DNA from: Leptospira bouyouniensis
Lineage (GTDB): Bacteria; Spirochaetota; Leptospiria; Leptospirales; Leptospiraceae
Length of the DNA stretch: 64,000 bases
Assembly: GCF_004769525.1 (NCBI RefSeq)
Contig: NZ_RQFT01000003.1
Coordinates: 496,001-560,000 of the forward strand
Reading direction: 5' to 3'
Shown here: piece by piece, positions 27,301 through 36,000 of the stretch
Layout: each line of letters starts with the position of its first letter
Numbering within the stretch: position 1 is the stretch's first letter
Program-made: the position numbers and the translations under genes
The notes under the pieces: model-generated
Databases searched by the model: none
Told to the model about the DNA's origin: nothing
The model's input: the letters and a program-made list of their open reading frames with translations, nothing else

Positions 27301-27603
27301 TCGATTGTCAGGGAATCGAAAGAAAAATTGCCCAAAGTGAATAATACCAAAAATGATAAATCCACCTGTAATCCAACGATGGTACGAAGCAATAGGATGG
27401 TAGTAAAATGCGCCTAACAAATAGCCAAATTGAAAGAGACACAAAAACAAACACGCAAATGCCATGTGTTTTGTGGCGACGGTTTTGTCTTTTAGAGAGA
27501 AAAAGAAAGTAGTCAAGACCGCAAGGAGGACAGTGACAATTAAACTACCGAATGTATAATAATTTGTTAGTATGTGGTCAACGGATAAGGTGCTTTCACT
27601 CAT
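24376..27603 (-). CDS. Membrane sensor PP2C (SpoIIE-type) phosphatase with HAMP and TPR repeats
   Basis: A 1075-residue protein. Residues about 15-265 carry seven to eight membrane segments; 265-515 is an apparently extracytoplasmic region before a last membrane segment (515-535). HAMP follows at about 535-600 with a coiled coil to 625. The PP2C domain at about 630-880 keeps the metal-binding aspartates (GDLGGD near 666, NGDAMGK near 694, LGSDGRDD, DITDDIS). The final 150 residues form TPR repeats. It would dephosphorylate serine on STAS-type partners in response to an external or membrane signal. The TPR tail suggests binding of a protein partner. No partner gene adjoins it, but a STAS protein lies at 2 kb. 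Confidence 0.88.
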   Translation of the reverse strand: MSESTLSVDHILTNYYTFGSLIVTVLLAVLTTFFFSLKDKTVATKHMAFACLFLCLFQFGYLLGAFYYHPIASYHRWITGGFIIFGIIHFGQFFFRFPDNRDHKTANIIQYVLHAIAIVVVLWFLVTVSQGERKYHFTAHHWDFNSEGASRILSLFIAGFSFINFLVLPGYRIFHVEKEKRGTLIIMLIAALIAAVVPNITNVMSRDGAMERSTYLTALVLLFTFTFFIITITFINNSTERTTFMVKIVGISFVTILLIMQAFSYLVDQEKELSFDNTAIQKALRVAEGGERSKDIVFVIEYDSSGQNLKKAYLPSNVTLDLPLVQADLYNTALYDEVVSINESEYRISITSILSKTPYYFEGYKNAILNFIEENADLEGKELKTEVSKLIEKLNKRTFINTNKLADIDPDNFCEEGVKYIEKVKNVDTFRDSILKHVNECKWDGKEISGRDLKVEMLKYFRYFKPDLTRHYRKDLDGLSHYVAYMTYDAKRKINREVGFNYRDYRSYMHKSAKLELVILTIVMIVLLVVFPLFFRSALVNPLYALLAGVEKVNQGNLEVEVPIKVNDEIGYLAESFNGMVSSIRDARRELQDYAENLEEKVKERTKELQEKMDEIHRLKVQQDGDYFLTSLLAKPLFFNANKSENIRCDFYVHQKKTFEFRNKTGDLGGDICITGNLKLGKPDDFRRYTMVMNGDAMGKSMQGAGGSLVMGVVMNSIMARSAGNKRILNRTPEEWLTDVYEEVNAVFKSFSGTMVISATVMLIDDETGKVWYFNAEHPYSILYRDGKASFIEDELKLRKLGLDSEYPFEVQTFQLLPGDQLILGSDGRDDIDLTPDEDVRTINEDETMVLRFVEEADGDIYEVERLVKNAGDITDDISMLSVVFKSERSPIHHIPPKDEISNQPIDDFFDTPGDDWDEALTTSGAFEEGKALYQNGEIERAITVMKKAFLADPNNQKLNKFLGLVSYKGKEYDIAAKVLTEFLKENEGSGEYWYYLAMSEKKLGNYERALKAAQEALKHEPENFQNLINLADVSRLLGNVDRALTYVTRAQSIDPTNKNVVKLSKLLEKATSLN

Positions 27604-27677
27604 AGGGTCTTCTAATTGTTAATTTAATACGAAATCGTAACAGGAGAAAATGTGAAATCAATTCATTTTCCATCCAC

Positions 27678-27712
27678 TCCGAGCAAATCAGCGCTGTACT
27701 TTTTTGCTCGGA
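27678..27712. terminator. Inverted repeat downstream of rlpA
   Basis: TCCGAGCAAA pairs perfectly with TTTGCTCGGA across a 15-base loop. It lies between the rlpA stop and the PP2C start, both minus strand. No T run follows on the minus strand, so it may end the rlpA transcript weakly or mark the start region of the PP2C gene. Confidence 0.4.
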
Positions 27713-27727
27713 AGAAAGAGGAAAGGT

Positions 27728-28606
27728 TTAACGAGTTGCGATAAAACAATCAATTCCGTCGTATTTCAATTTGGACTTCAATGATTCAGCCTTAGCGCGG
27801 TCTGAAAAATCCCCAACTTGGACGACGTATTTTCCATCTCTTGGAGTCACAAAGACAGTTTGGTTGTATTCTGACTTGATGGTTTCCTGGTATTTGATGG
27901 CTCTTTCTTTCTCTTGGAAAACACCGACTTGAACAGTAAAACCTTTGCCTGTTGCAATTGGTTTTGTCACACCAGGTTTGACAGGAGTCAATTTTTCAGG
28001 TTTTGTAGGGGCATCATCTAAAAGGTCCGAATCATCTAAATCATCGGCAAGTTCATCTTCCCCTTTTTTGAGGACTTTGATTCCAACTTTTGTGATCCCT
28101 TTGTCTTTAAATTCTAAGATCTCGGCTGTTTTTTCAGAAACATCAACAATCCTTTCATCAACAAAAGGCCCTCTGTCATTGATTCTGACAACAGCTTCCT
28201 TTTGGTTTTCGAGGTTTTGGATTTTCACAACGGTCCCAATTGGAAGTGTACGGTGTGCACCAGTCATCTTCATTCGATCAAAAGGTTCTCCACTGGCTGT
28301 CGGACGGCCTTGGAATTTTTGTCCATACCAAGAAGAAAGTCCCACTTCATCAAATTGAGTCGTTGGTTTTTTGGTTGGTAATTCAGTTTGTGCCGTAGTT
28401 GGTTTGGACTTTGAATCCAAATCATCCATGATCGATCTTGCCACAGGGTCATTTGATCCATTGGCTCCGGATGTTTTGTTTTTTTGTGAACGTTCGAAGA
28501 AAATATCTTCTGGATCTCCGGAAGCACTATAATCCCTACGCGTGGCATCTGCAGAACTGCAGGACACGAACCACATTAAAATCGTAATGAGTATGAGTCT
28601 TTGCAT
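27728..28606 (-). CDS. rlpA: RlpA-family lipoprotein (septal ring lytic transglycosylase-like)
   Basis: A 292-residue outer-membrane lipoprotein: signal peptide ends in WFVSC. A double-psi beta-barrel domain (about 90-175) contains GLSSWYGQKFQGRPTASG and VVRINDRGPFVDERIVDVS, matching catalytic and conserved residues of RlpA, which cleaves glycan strands lacking stem peptides. A Lys/Pro-rich linker leads to a SPOR domain (about 222-292, FTVQVGVFQEKERA, YVVQVGDFSDRAKAE), which binds denuded septal peptidoglycan. All parts are intact. The gene is divergent from a TPR protein gene. Confidence 0.92.
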   Translation of the reverse strand: MQRLILITILMWFVSCSSADATRRDYSASGDPEDIFFERSQKNKTSGANGSNDPVARSIMDDLDSKSKPTTAQTELPTKKPTTQFDEVGLSSWYGQKFQGRPTASGEPFDRMKMTGAHRTLPIGTVVKIQNLENQKEAVVRINDRGPFVDERIVDVSEKTAEILEFKDKGITKVGIKVLKKGEDELADDLDDSDLLDDAPTKPEKLTPVKPGVTKPIATGKGFTVQVGVFQEKERAIKYQETIKSEYNQTVFVTPRDGKYVVQVGDFSDRAKAESLKSKLKYDGIDCFIATR

Positions 28607-28714
28607 AATTTTCCCCTTTCTCTGGACTCTTGTGTGTACCTTTCGGATGGTTTTTCCAATCTCGTGATAAAATTTCTAGGGGGAGAATCGATTCTGAAAC
28701 GATAATCGCTTTGT

Positions 28715-29620
28715 ATGGCACAGGAAATTCAGGCTCTATTCAATGAAGCAGTCCGCTTGGAGCGAAATGGTGAGTGGGAACGTGCCGAAACCCAATACAA
28801 ATCCCTTCTTGAAAAAAATCCAGATTATCATTTGGCCTTACAAAATTTGGGTGTGATTTACGCCAAACAAGGAAAACACGCAGAAGCAATTCCTCTATTT
28901 TCGAAAGCATATAAATTACATGCGAATGTGAAGAACTGTTATAATTTGGCAGTTTCTCTTTATAAACATGATGAAACGGAAAAAGCAGTCAGTTTTCTAA
29001 AACAAACATTATCCTTTGAAAAAAAATTCATCTCAGCTCACTTGTTACTCGCCCAAGCTTATCAGAAATTGGGTCACGATGATAAAACTGAAGTGTATCT
29101 TAATAATGTCATTAAAATCGAACCAAACCATAAATCAGCTTTAGGAGGGCTTGCGATGTTTTATTACGAAAGGAATCGTTTTCCAGAAAGTTTAAAAATG
29201 ATAGAGCGTTATTTGATTTTATATCCTGGGAATGCCCAATTAAAAATCATCCAATCAGAAATTTTAGCCAAACAAGGGAATTATAAAGCATCCGCAAATT
29301 TACTGACAACAATGGTAAAAGAAGATGTTGGATTCACTCATTTTAACGAAAGTTTACAATCAACCTGGCAAGAAGATGATGCAATAGCCAAAGAAAGTTT
29401 GGAACGAATCCAATCGAAAGCAAAACAGAAATTAAAAGAATTTAAGACCAAATTGGAACTTTCAAAAGAGAATCCTGACGAATTTGCTCCTCCTGACCCA
29501 CAAGAAGCGTTGGATTTAAGTTTATTGTATCTTTTCAATGGAAACCCAGAAAAAGCGATGCAGTATTTGGTATTTGCTCAAAAGATGAAGGAAAAATCAG
29601 ATACTGACGGAACTTCCTAA
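28715..29620 (+). CDS. TPR-repeat protein
   Basis: A 301-residue soluble protein with about five tetratricopeptide repeats in residues 1-190 (such as GEWERAETQYKSLLEKNPDYHLAL, split over repeat 1) and a charged helical C-terminal region, ending with one more helical pair (ALDLSLLYLFNGNPEKAMQY). No signal peptide is seen. TPR domains bind proteins; the partner is unknown. The stop is 1 bp before the start of a TPR-like lipoprotein, so the pair form an operon. Confidence 0.8.
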   Translation: MAQEIQALFNEAVRLERNGEWERAETQYKSLLEKNPDYHLALQNLGVIYAKQGKHAEAIPLFSKAYKLHANVKNCYNLAVSLYKHDETEKAVSFLKQTLSFEKKFISAHLLLAQAYQKLGHDDKTEVYLNNVIKIEPNHKSALGGLAMFYYERNRFPESLKMIERYLILYPGNAQLKIIQSEILAKQGNYKASANLLTTMVKEDVGFTHFNESLQSTWQEDDAIAKESLERIQSKAKQKLKEFKTKLELSKENPDEFAPPDPQEALDLSLLYLFNGNPEKAMQYLVFAQKMKEKSDTDGTS

Positions 29621-29621
29621 A

Positions 29622-30545
29622 TTGAAACAAACCAAATACATTTGTTTTTTCCTCCTTTCCTTGTTTGGATTGGAATTTTGTCGTTACCCAATCGCCAAAC
29701 AAGACATTCTGGAATCCGATACGTTGTTTCTAGAATCAACAAATCCAAAAACAAAAGAATGTAATGAAGAAGGAATTCGATTCACCAAAACAATCCAATT
29801 GGATTCGGCTGCGGCCACTTGGGACAATTGTATCTTATCAAACCCAAATGAAGTAGCAGTCCATCTCAATCGTCTGCGATTTTATTATTTATTGGATGAG
29901 TATGAAATTCTCAAACAAAAAGTAACCAGGGAATCTCCATCGCGGAGTTCTGTTACCTACCAAACCATTCTGAAAGAATTGGATTTAAGGCTGAGAATTG
30001 AAGAGAAGGTCATTCTACTCGACGCTCTCTCCCGAGTGAAAGGTTGGGAGTTATATGCTTATGAAGAACTCGCCAATTATTATTTGCAAGTAGGTAACTT
30101 TCCCTTTGCTGAAGGTTATTTTAACCAAATTTTAGAAGTTGTACCTTTCCATGAAAATGCATTGTATGGGATGGCCGACATCCAAGTTCACAAAGGGAAT
30201 TGGTATAGTTTGTTGGATTATGCAAAATCATTGGAAGTATCCGCTAAAAAAAATAAGGACTATCATTTTTATTTTTTGAAAGGGAATTATGAATTGGGTC
30301 GGTATGAGCTCGCACTTAAGTGGGCTGAATCTGCATCACCCAATGAAAAATCAGAAATTCATTTTTTGGAACTGTGGAGAGATACTCTTCTTGTTTTAAA
30401 AGACAATCCAAAATGGGATTCTTTGTTACCATATTACCGCAAGGCAAAAGAAAAAGGATATTCAGTACCAGAGTCTGTTTTTTTTCCAACTCTATCAAAA
30501 GAAGGAAAAGACGTGAGAAAAGCAGTACGAACAGGAAGGAGTTAA
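29622..30545 (+). CDS. TPR-like lipoprotein
   Basis: A 307-residue protein with a lipoprotein signal peptide ending in FGLEFC and degenerate TPR-like helices (AYEELANYYLQVGNFPFAEGY, ALYGMADIQVHKGNWYSLLDYA in segments). It starts at TTG, directly after the cytoplasmic TPR gene, so the two products may sit on either side of the membrane in one pathway. I do not recognise a named family. Confidence 0.7.
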   Translation: MKQTKYICFFLLSLFGLEFCRYPIAKQDILESDTLFLESTNPKTKECNEEGIRFTKTIQLDSAAATWDNCILSNPNEVAVHLNRLRFYYLLDEYEILKQKVTRESPSRSSVTYQTILKELDLRLRIEEKVILLDALSRVKGWELYAYEELANYYLQVGNFPFAEGYFNQILEVVPFHENALYGMADIQVHKGNWYSLLDYAKSLEVSAKKNKDYHFYFLKGNYELGRYELALKWAESASPNEKSEIHFLELWRDTLLVLKDNPKWDSLLPYYRKAKEKGYSVPESVFFPTLSKEGKDVRKAVRTGRS

Positions 30546-30611
30546 TTGAATCTATCACTTAGAAATAAGTTCATTAAATTGATGGAGTCTATTTCCAAAG
30601 GAAAAATTCCT

Positions 30612-31427
30612 TTAATCATTGTCTTGGCACAAATTCCAAATTTTTTCAGCTTGTCTCAGCTTAAGTACGTTATGCGTCCGTATGAAAGGAATTTTGTTTT
30701 TTAATAGATGTAATTCACATGCTAGTGTCGCAAATTCCCTATCTTCGATTGGTAAATTTCCCAATACATTCCCTAAAAAAGATTTTCTTGAAACACTTAC
30801 CATCAGTTGTGGAAATTCTAATTTTAAGATTTCCAAATCTTGTAAAACCCGAAAGGAAACCATAGGATCGTCACTGAGGAAAAAACCCATTCCTGGATCA
30901 TAAAAGATAGCTGACTCTTCAATACCGAAGGATGATAGTTCGTTCCTTCTGTCTCGGAAAAAAATTTGGATTTTTTTGATCACTTTTTCAGGTGATAATG
31001 TGGATTTAATTTTCGCAATATTATTGTTATGCGAATGCATAATGACGAATTTTAGATCAGGATATTTTTGCCCATAGATTTTTAGAAAATCCCTATCTCC
31101 TTCGTAGGTAAATCCAGTAATGTCATTCAAACAGCGAACTCCAGCCTCAATTGCTTTTTTTTGCACATTGGGACGGAAACTATCCAAACTGATTCGAACA
31201 CCTTTTGGCACAAAGTAACGAATGACAGGTTCAACACGATTCCATTCTACCTCCTCTTCCACTAACTCAGCAGCGACATTAGAAGACTGACCTGAGACAT
31301 CCAACCAGTCGGCTCCTTCCTGGAGGAGTTGGACTCCTTTCCGAATGGCATCATCTGGGTTTAAAAACTTGCCTCCGTCACTAAATGAGTCAGTGGTGAT
31401 GTTTAAGATTCCGAAGATTTCAGCCAT
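30612..31427 (-). CDS. folP: Dihydropteroate synthase, divergent pABA loop
   Basis: Makes dihydropteroate from pABA and dihydropterin pyrophosphate in folate synthesis. The TIM-barrel marks are GILNITTDSFSDGG, WLDVSG (pterin Asp), RISLDS, LNDITG, YDPGMGF, SVSRKSFLG (Lys) and FIRTHNV (Arg, His). Residues 45-52 read SGQSSNVA where most enzymes have GGESTRPG, so Glu, Thr, Arg and Pro of the pABA/pyrophosphate loop (E. coli 60, 62-64) are Gln, Ser, Asn and Val. All other catalytic residues are kept. The gene is alone and divergent from the OmpA-like gene. Either a functional naturally sulfonamide-insensitive enzyme or a paralogue with another substrate. Confidence 0.82.
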   Translation of the reverse strand: MAEIFGILNITTDSFSDGGKFLNPDDAIRKGVQLLQEGADWLDVSGQSSNVAAELVEEEVEWNRVEPVIRYFVPKGVRISLDSFRPNVQKKAIEAGVRCLNDITGFTYEGDRDFLKIYGQKYPDLKFVIMHSHNNNIAKIKSTLSPEKVIKKIQIFFRDRRNELSSFGIEESAIFYDPGMGFFLSDDPMVSFRVLQDLEILKLEFPQLMVSVSRKSFLGNVLGNLPIEDREFATLACELHLLKNKIPFIRTHNVLKLRQAEKIWNLCQDND

Positions 31428-31520
31428 GATTTAGAGGATTCCTTGGTGGGCTCACTCTTAAAGCCATATTTTTCCCTTGGCAGAAAATTCCGTTCAGCCG
31501 ATACATAGGAGAGACGGCAG

Positions 31521-33533
31521 ATGAAAAAAATCCTTATTTCCTTATTCATTTCGGTGTTTCCACTCCTAAGCCAACCACTTCCGAAAGTGAAGGATGTAAG
31601 GTTTTACCCACCTCTCAACACCCAAAATGTGGAATACAACCCGATCATTTCGCCAACAGGAAGGTATTTGGTATTCCAATCCAATCGCCCAGGTGGGGAA
31701 GGTGGGATGGACATATGGATTTCTGAAAACTTAAGTTTTCCCGACCGTATGAAATTGCCAGTCTGGTCAGCACCGAAAAATTTTCGTGAGCTCAATACGA
31801 CCAATTTCGAAGGAATGTTTTCTATCCTTTTTGATGAAGAAGAAAAACCATACGAACTATACTTTACATCCGTTCGCGATAAGTCTCAGAAAGACACCAA
31901 AAAAAACAGAGAAGGATATGACGGATTAAACCTCTATTATACGAAAATTAACCAAAGGACTGGACTTTGGTCAGTACCCATTCATTTAAACGAAATCAAC
32001 TCAAATTTCGAAGATAAAATGCCGGCTATTTCGCCTGACGGTTGTTCGGTTGTATTTTCTTCCAATAGACCAGGTGGTCTCGGTGGATTCGATTTATGGA
32101 TCTCCAAACGAGAACCAACAACAAAAGATACGGAAAAAAACCCAGACAAACCAAAAATCAAATGTAGGGATGGAATTTGGCAGAAACCTATTTCTCTGGG
32201 TCCTATCATCAATACAGGTGAAGATGAAATCAGTCCTAATTTTCATTGGGATGGTCTTCGTTTGTATTTTAGTTCCAACCGAGGGGACAAAAATCGTAAG
32301 TTTAGTTTTTATTATAGTGAATACAATGAATTGAATGGAGTCTTTGAAATACCCAAATTACTTGGTAATCCATTTAACACCAACCAACCCTTGTCAGGCG
32401 AATCAACTGGATTTCCATTTGATACACCTTCAGATTATTCAACTTATAGTTTATGGGAGGAAAGTGATAACGAAGGGATTTCTGTCACTTTTGATGACCT
32501 TTGGTTTTACTTTGCATCCAACCGACCTGGTGGCGAAGGCCAGTTTGATATTTACCGTACGATGGTGCCAGAAGACCTTAGACGCACTTATGAGTTTGTA
32601 TTTCGAGGTTTAGTCCTTGATGGATCAGAAGCGATAATGATAGGTCTTGACTCCACATTAAAAATTTATGATGATACAAAACCCATTCAAGTGATTACTT
32701 CCAAACGTATTGGTGGAGATTTATCCACTGAAGATGCGGAAAACTTTCGCACTACGATCAAAACAGGAAAACTATATAGAGTAGAAGTGTCTTCTCCAGG
32801 TTTCCATCCAACGGAAATTTTACTCGACCTTCGAGGGAATGTAGGAAAAGACAAAGAACAATATTCCCAGATCATTTTACAACCAATCCGGCCTACAAAG
32901 GACAACCGCCCAGACAAAACCATCCAAGGCATTCGTTTTGTCGTTAAAGACAAAAAAACAGACTTGGTAATTCCCAATGCAATCTGTTTTTACTTTGATG
33001 ATTTGACCAGGAAAGGGAAATCCTTAACTTCGAAAGATGGCCACTTTGATTTGGATCAAACACCTACAATGGATTTTGAAATCTTAGCCCGTGCGAAAGG
33101 TTTTAAAGAAGAAACCTTTTTGTTCCCGAAAGAAAAAATTTCCGAAATGTCGGGCAAAGAAACGGTATTGTATCTGAGGAATTTAAAAGATTTTGATGAA
33201 TTATATAATACAATTATTTATTTCCCGTTCAATGAACGAACGTTGAGTGATGAAGATAAGAAAAAACTGGACCTTTTGGCCGACTTCCTCATCCAACATA
33301 AGAATGAAAAAGTTGAAATTGGTGGACACACCGATAATATAGGGAATAAAGAATACAACATCAATCTAAGTGAAGATAGAGCTCTCTCTGTATACCAATA
33401 CTTACGTCTGAAAGGTGTTCCAAAGGAACGAATGAAAGTACAAGCTTACCATTACTCCCAACCAATTTCAGACAATGAAACAGAAGAAGGAAGATCACGC
33501 AATAGACGTGTGAATTTCAAGAAGATAGACTGA
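31521..33533 (+). CDS. PD40-repeat/OmpA-family cell-envelope protein
   Basis: A 670-residue exported protein. Signal peptide covers about residues 1-18. Four PD40 (WD40-like beta-propeller) repeats follow, each with a form of SNRPGGxGGxDIWIS. A carboxypeptidase-regulatory-like region spans about 350-540. The C-terminal OmpA domain (about 550-665) has VEIGGHTDNIGNKEYNINLS and RSRNRRVNF, which bind peptidoglycan. It likely ties the envelope to the cell wall, with the propeller binding a protein. It heads an operon with a PilZ-like gene 1 bp downstream. Confidence 0.88.
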   Translation: MKKILISLFISVFPLLSQPLPKVKDVRFYPPLNTQNVEYNPIISPTGRYLVFQSNRPGGEGGMDIWISENLSFPDRMKLPVWSAPKNFRELNTTNFEGMFSILFDEEEKPYELYFTSVRDKSQKDTKKNREGYDGLNLYYTKINQRTGLWSVPIHLNEINSNFEDKMPAISPDGCSVVFSSNRPGGLGGFDLWISKREPTTKDTEKNPDKPKIKCRDGIWQKPISLGPIINTGEDEISPNFHWDGLRLYFSSNRGDKNRKFSFYYSEYNELNGVFEIPKLLGNPFNTNQPLSGESTGFPFDTPSDYSTYSLWEESDNEGISVTFDDLWFYFASNRPGGEGQFDIYRTMVPEDLRRTYEFVFRGLVLDGSEAIMIGLDSTLKIYDDTKPIQVITSKRIGGDLSTEDAENFRTTIKTGKLYRVEVSSPGFHPTEILLDLRGNVGKDKEQYSQIILQPIRPTKDNRPDKTIQGIRFVVKDKKTDLVIPNAICFYFDDLTRKGKSLTSKDGHFDLDQTPTMDFEILARAKGFKEETFLFPKEKISEMSGKETVLYLRNLKDFDELYNTIIYFPFNERTLSDEDKKKLDLLADFLIQHKNEKVEIGGHTDNIGNKEYNINLSEDRALSVYQYLRLKGVPKERMKVQAYHYSQPISDNETEEGRSRNRRVNFKKID

Positions 33534-33534
33534 T

Positions 33535-34659
33535 ATGATCAATCGAGTTAAAATTCATTTCGACCAAGATCGAGAGTATGTTCCTTTAGAAGCTGTCCGT
33601 GTTTTGCCAGAGTTTTTTAAACAAATGATGGCTGGTAATGGGTTGTACTTAAAAGGATACGACTCATCAGTTAAAGTGAAGTTTAAAGGAGAACGTGGTG
33701 ACGGAGCACATATCTGGGAATTGGAAACAATGCCCGAAATGATCGAAACAATATTTACGATCCAAGCAACACCAAGTTTCCATGTCGAAATCGATTACGA
33801 ACTGCAAAATCAAAAAGACAATTTGTTACTTGGTAAAGCGATTGATCGTAGGCAAACATATACAACTAGGCAGGATCCGAGAAATGAAAAAGTTAGAGGT
33901 AATGTTGTTGCTTCAAACTTTTTAATAGCTAAAACAAATATTGATTTTTCTAAACTAACAGGCGTAAGTTCGCAAGTTATTCTATCAGATATCCAAAGGA
34001 CAGTTCTTCGAAATTATCCTCAATCCAAAGTTGTTTTCCTCTCGGGAACGATTCATAGCGATGAGGTTGAATTGATGAAAGAACATAAAAAACCAATTTT
34101 TGTTCTGGATACTGAAACTTTTGAATCATTCAATTCGGATGAAGTTTTTGATCCCAAAAAAACTTTTGAAGATGAGTTCTTGCTTGATGATAAAGTAAAC
34201 GAATACAAAAGAAAAAAAATAGGTTCGTATATTTATTATCCCTTATTCATTCAAATGAAGGAAATGCATTTTTTCGCATACCTTTCTCTAGAAACGGAAC
34301 GCACCAGAATTCCAAGTGAAGTGTTGGATTTGTTTAAAGAGGTTGAACGTACGTTTCAAGAAAGAATTATGGATTCTAATACCCATATTCTTGATATCAA
34401 ACAAAACGTTTTAAACGTTTCCCGGGGTGGAGTTGCCTTGGAAGTGAACGATATGGAAATTATTAAAGCATTGAAAGTGAAACCAACTTTTACCTTGGAT
34501 ATCAATTTTAAATTACAGGCTCCAATCCGAATGGCAGTTGAATTGCGTCATTTGGAAGAAGTGAATGATTTTTATCGATTAGGTGGAAGGATCACTGGTG
34601 TAAGCGGAGATAAAAAAGCCAAAGAGATTTATCATAGTCTCATTGAATTTTTTAATTAA
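33535..34659 (+). CDS. PilZ-like protein (Leptospira DUF1577-type)
   Basis: A 374-residue cytoplasmic protein. The C-terminal ~100 residues resemble PilZ domains: NVSRGGVALEV, then strands and YRLGGRITGV. The RxxxR c-di-GMP motif is not obvious. The first ~270 residues are of a type I associate with Leptospira-specific DUF1577 proteins. A second protein of similar layout is encoded at 49089-50261. It is placed between the OmpA-type gene and hisS, in the same operon. A second-messenger or signalling role is inference. Confidence 0.6.
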   Translation: MINRVKIHFDQDREYVPLEAVRVLPEFFKQMMAGNGLYLKGYDSSVKVKFKGERGDGAHIWELETMPEMIETIFTIQATPSFHVEIDYELQNQKDNLLLGKAIDRRQTYTTRQDPRNEKVRGNVVASNFLIAKTNIDFSKLTGVSSQVILSDIQRTVLRNYPQSKVVFLSGTIHSDEVELMKEHKKPIFVLDTETFESFNSDEVFDPKKTFEDEFLLDDKVNEYKRKKIGSYIYYPLFIQMKEMHFFAYLSLETERTRIPSEVLDLFKEVERTFQERIMDSNTHILDIKQNVLNVSRGGVALEVNDMEIIKALKVKPTFTLDINFKLQAPIRMAVELRHLEEVNDFYRLGGRITGVSGDKKAKEIYHSLIEFFN

Positions 34660-34686
34660 ACTGCGCGGTTCAATAGGAGCCAATCA

Positions 34687-36000
34687 TTGAAAGAACAAAA
34701 ACTAACAACAGAAAACTATAAAGGCACTCGGGATTTTTATCCCGAAGATATGCGCCTTCGAAACTATTTATTTTCCGTCATGAAAGACGTTGTAAGATCC
34801 TATGGTTACGAAGAATATGATGGTCCCATGGTAGAATCATTGGATTTGTACCGAGCAAAAACTGGTGAAGAAATTGTTGGGAAACAAATTTATAACTTCA
34901 TCGATAAGGGTGATCGTGAAGTTGCCATACGTCCTGAAATGACTCCAACTGTCGCACGAATGGTTGCTAAAAAATTAAGAGAGTTACCAAGGCCTATTCG
35001 TTGGTTTTCTATCCCAAACCTTTGGAGGTACGAACAACCCGGGCATGGAAGACTGCGAGAACACTGGCAATTGAATGTCGATATGTTTGGCGTGCCGGGA
35101 AGCCGAGCTGAATTAGAAATATTGTCCTTAGCCTGTGATATTTTATTTGCATTTGGCGCACCTAAGAATAGTTTTAAAGTTACCATTTCGCATAGGTCTT
35201 TACTCGACGAATTTTTGTTAGATGGACTTAAAGTTAGCCCAAACCAAGCTCATGAAGTTTCGAAAATTTTAGATAAAAAAAATAAAATTACTCAAGATGA
35301 ATATGTAGCTTTAGTTAATAAAACTATACCTAACGATCCAACAGCTGTTTCTAAAATCGATTTATTCTTAAATGCTTCAGTTGCCACTTTAAACCAAATC
35401 CCAGGGATAAAAGAAGTTACATTGGAATCCATTAATGGATTGTTTGAGGATATCAAAACGATTGGCTTGGATGACATCATTTTCTTTGATCCTTCTGTTG
35501 TTAGAGGATTTGATTATTATACAGGTTTTATTTTTGAAATCTTTGATACATCTCCACAAAACAAAAGGTCTTTGTATGGTGGTGGAAGGTATGATAATTT
35601 AATTGGATTATTTTCTAACGAAGAATTAACAGGGATTGGATTTGGATTGGGTGATGTGACGTTACAAAACTTTTTAACTTCCCACAATTTATTGCCTAAT
35701 TTTGCAAATGAATCAACGGTGTATATACCACTTTTAGATGATTCTTCCTATACAGAAAACCATAATTTTGCAAAAGAGTTGCGGAAAGAAAAAATCAATG
35801 TAGAAGTCTCGTTAGTTTCTCAAAAAATGGGAAAACAACTTTCCTATGCTGAAAAGAAAGGATATCGATGGATTTTACTTCGCGGAGAAGATGAAATCAA
35901 AACTGGTACCATAACTTTAAAAGATATGGTAACTAGAGATCAATTTACTTTTAGTTTTGCGGAAGCACTTCAAAAGATCAAAGAAGAGCTTTCGAAATGA
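34687..36000 (+). CDS. hisS: Histidyl-tRNA synthetase
   Basis: Class II aminoacyl-tRNA synthetase of 437 residues. Motif 2 (IPNLWRYEQPGHGRLREHWQ), the histidine-specific VVRGFDYYTGFIFEIF block, motif 3 region GIGFGLGD, and a C-terminal anticodon-binding domain (YIPLLDDSSYTENHNFAKEL) are all seen. Start is TTG with GGAG 7 bases upstream. It overlaps the next gene by 4 bp (ATGA). Housekeeping function is certain. Confidence 0.95.
   Translation: MKEQKLTTENYKGTRDFYPEDMRLRNYLFSVMKDVVRSYGYEEYDGPMVESLDLYRAKTGEEIVGKQIYNFIDKGDREVAIRPEMTPTVARMVAKKLRELPRPIRWFSIPNLWRYEQPGHGRLREHWQLNVDMFGVPGSRAELEILSLACDILFAFGAPKNSFKVTISHRSLLDEFLLDGLKVSPNQAHEVSKILDKKNKITQDEYVALVNKTIPNDPTAVSKIDLFLNASVATLNQIPGIKEVTLESINGLFEDIKTIGLDDIIFFDPSVVRGFDYYTGFIFEIFDTSPQNKRSLYGGGRYDNLIGLFSNEELTGIGFGLGDVTLQNFLTSHNLLPNFANESTVYIPLLDDSSYTENHNFAKELRKEKINVEVSLVSQKMGKQLSYAEKKGYRWILLRGEDEIKTGTITLKDMVTRDQFTFSFAEALQKIKEELSK

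Noticed and set aside
27945..28358. 137-codon plus-strand ORF opposite rlpA
   Set aside because: Ser/Phe-rich shadow of the well-supported rlpA gene.
30594..30614. AAAGGAA-AAA-TTCCTTT hairpin at the folP 3' end as terminator
   Set aside because: Very short AT-rich stem overlapping the stop codon, with no T run; could be chance.
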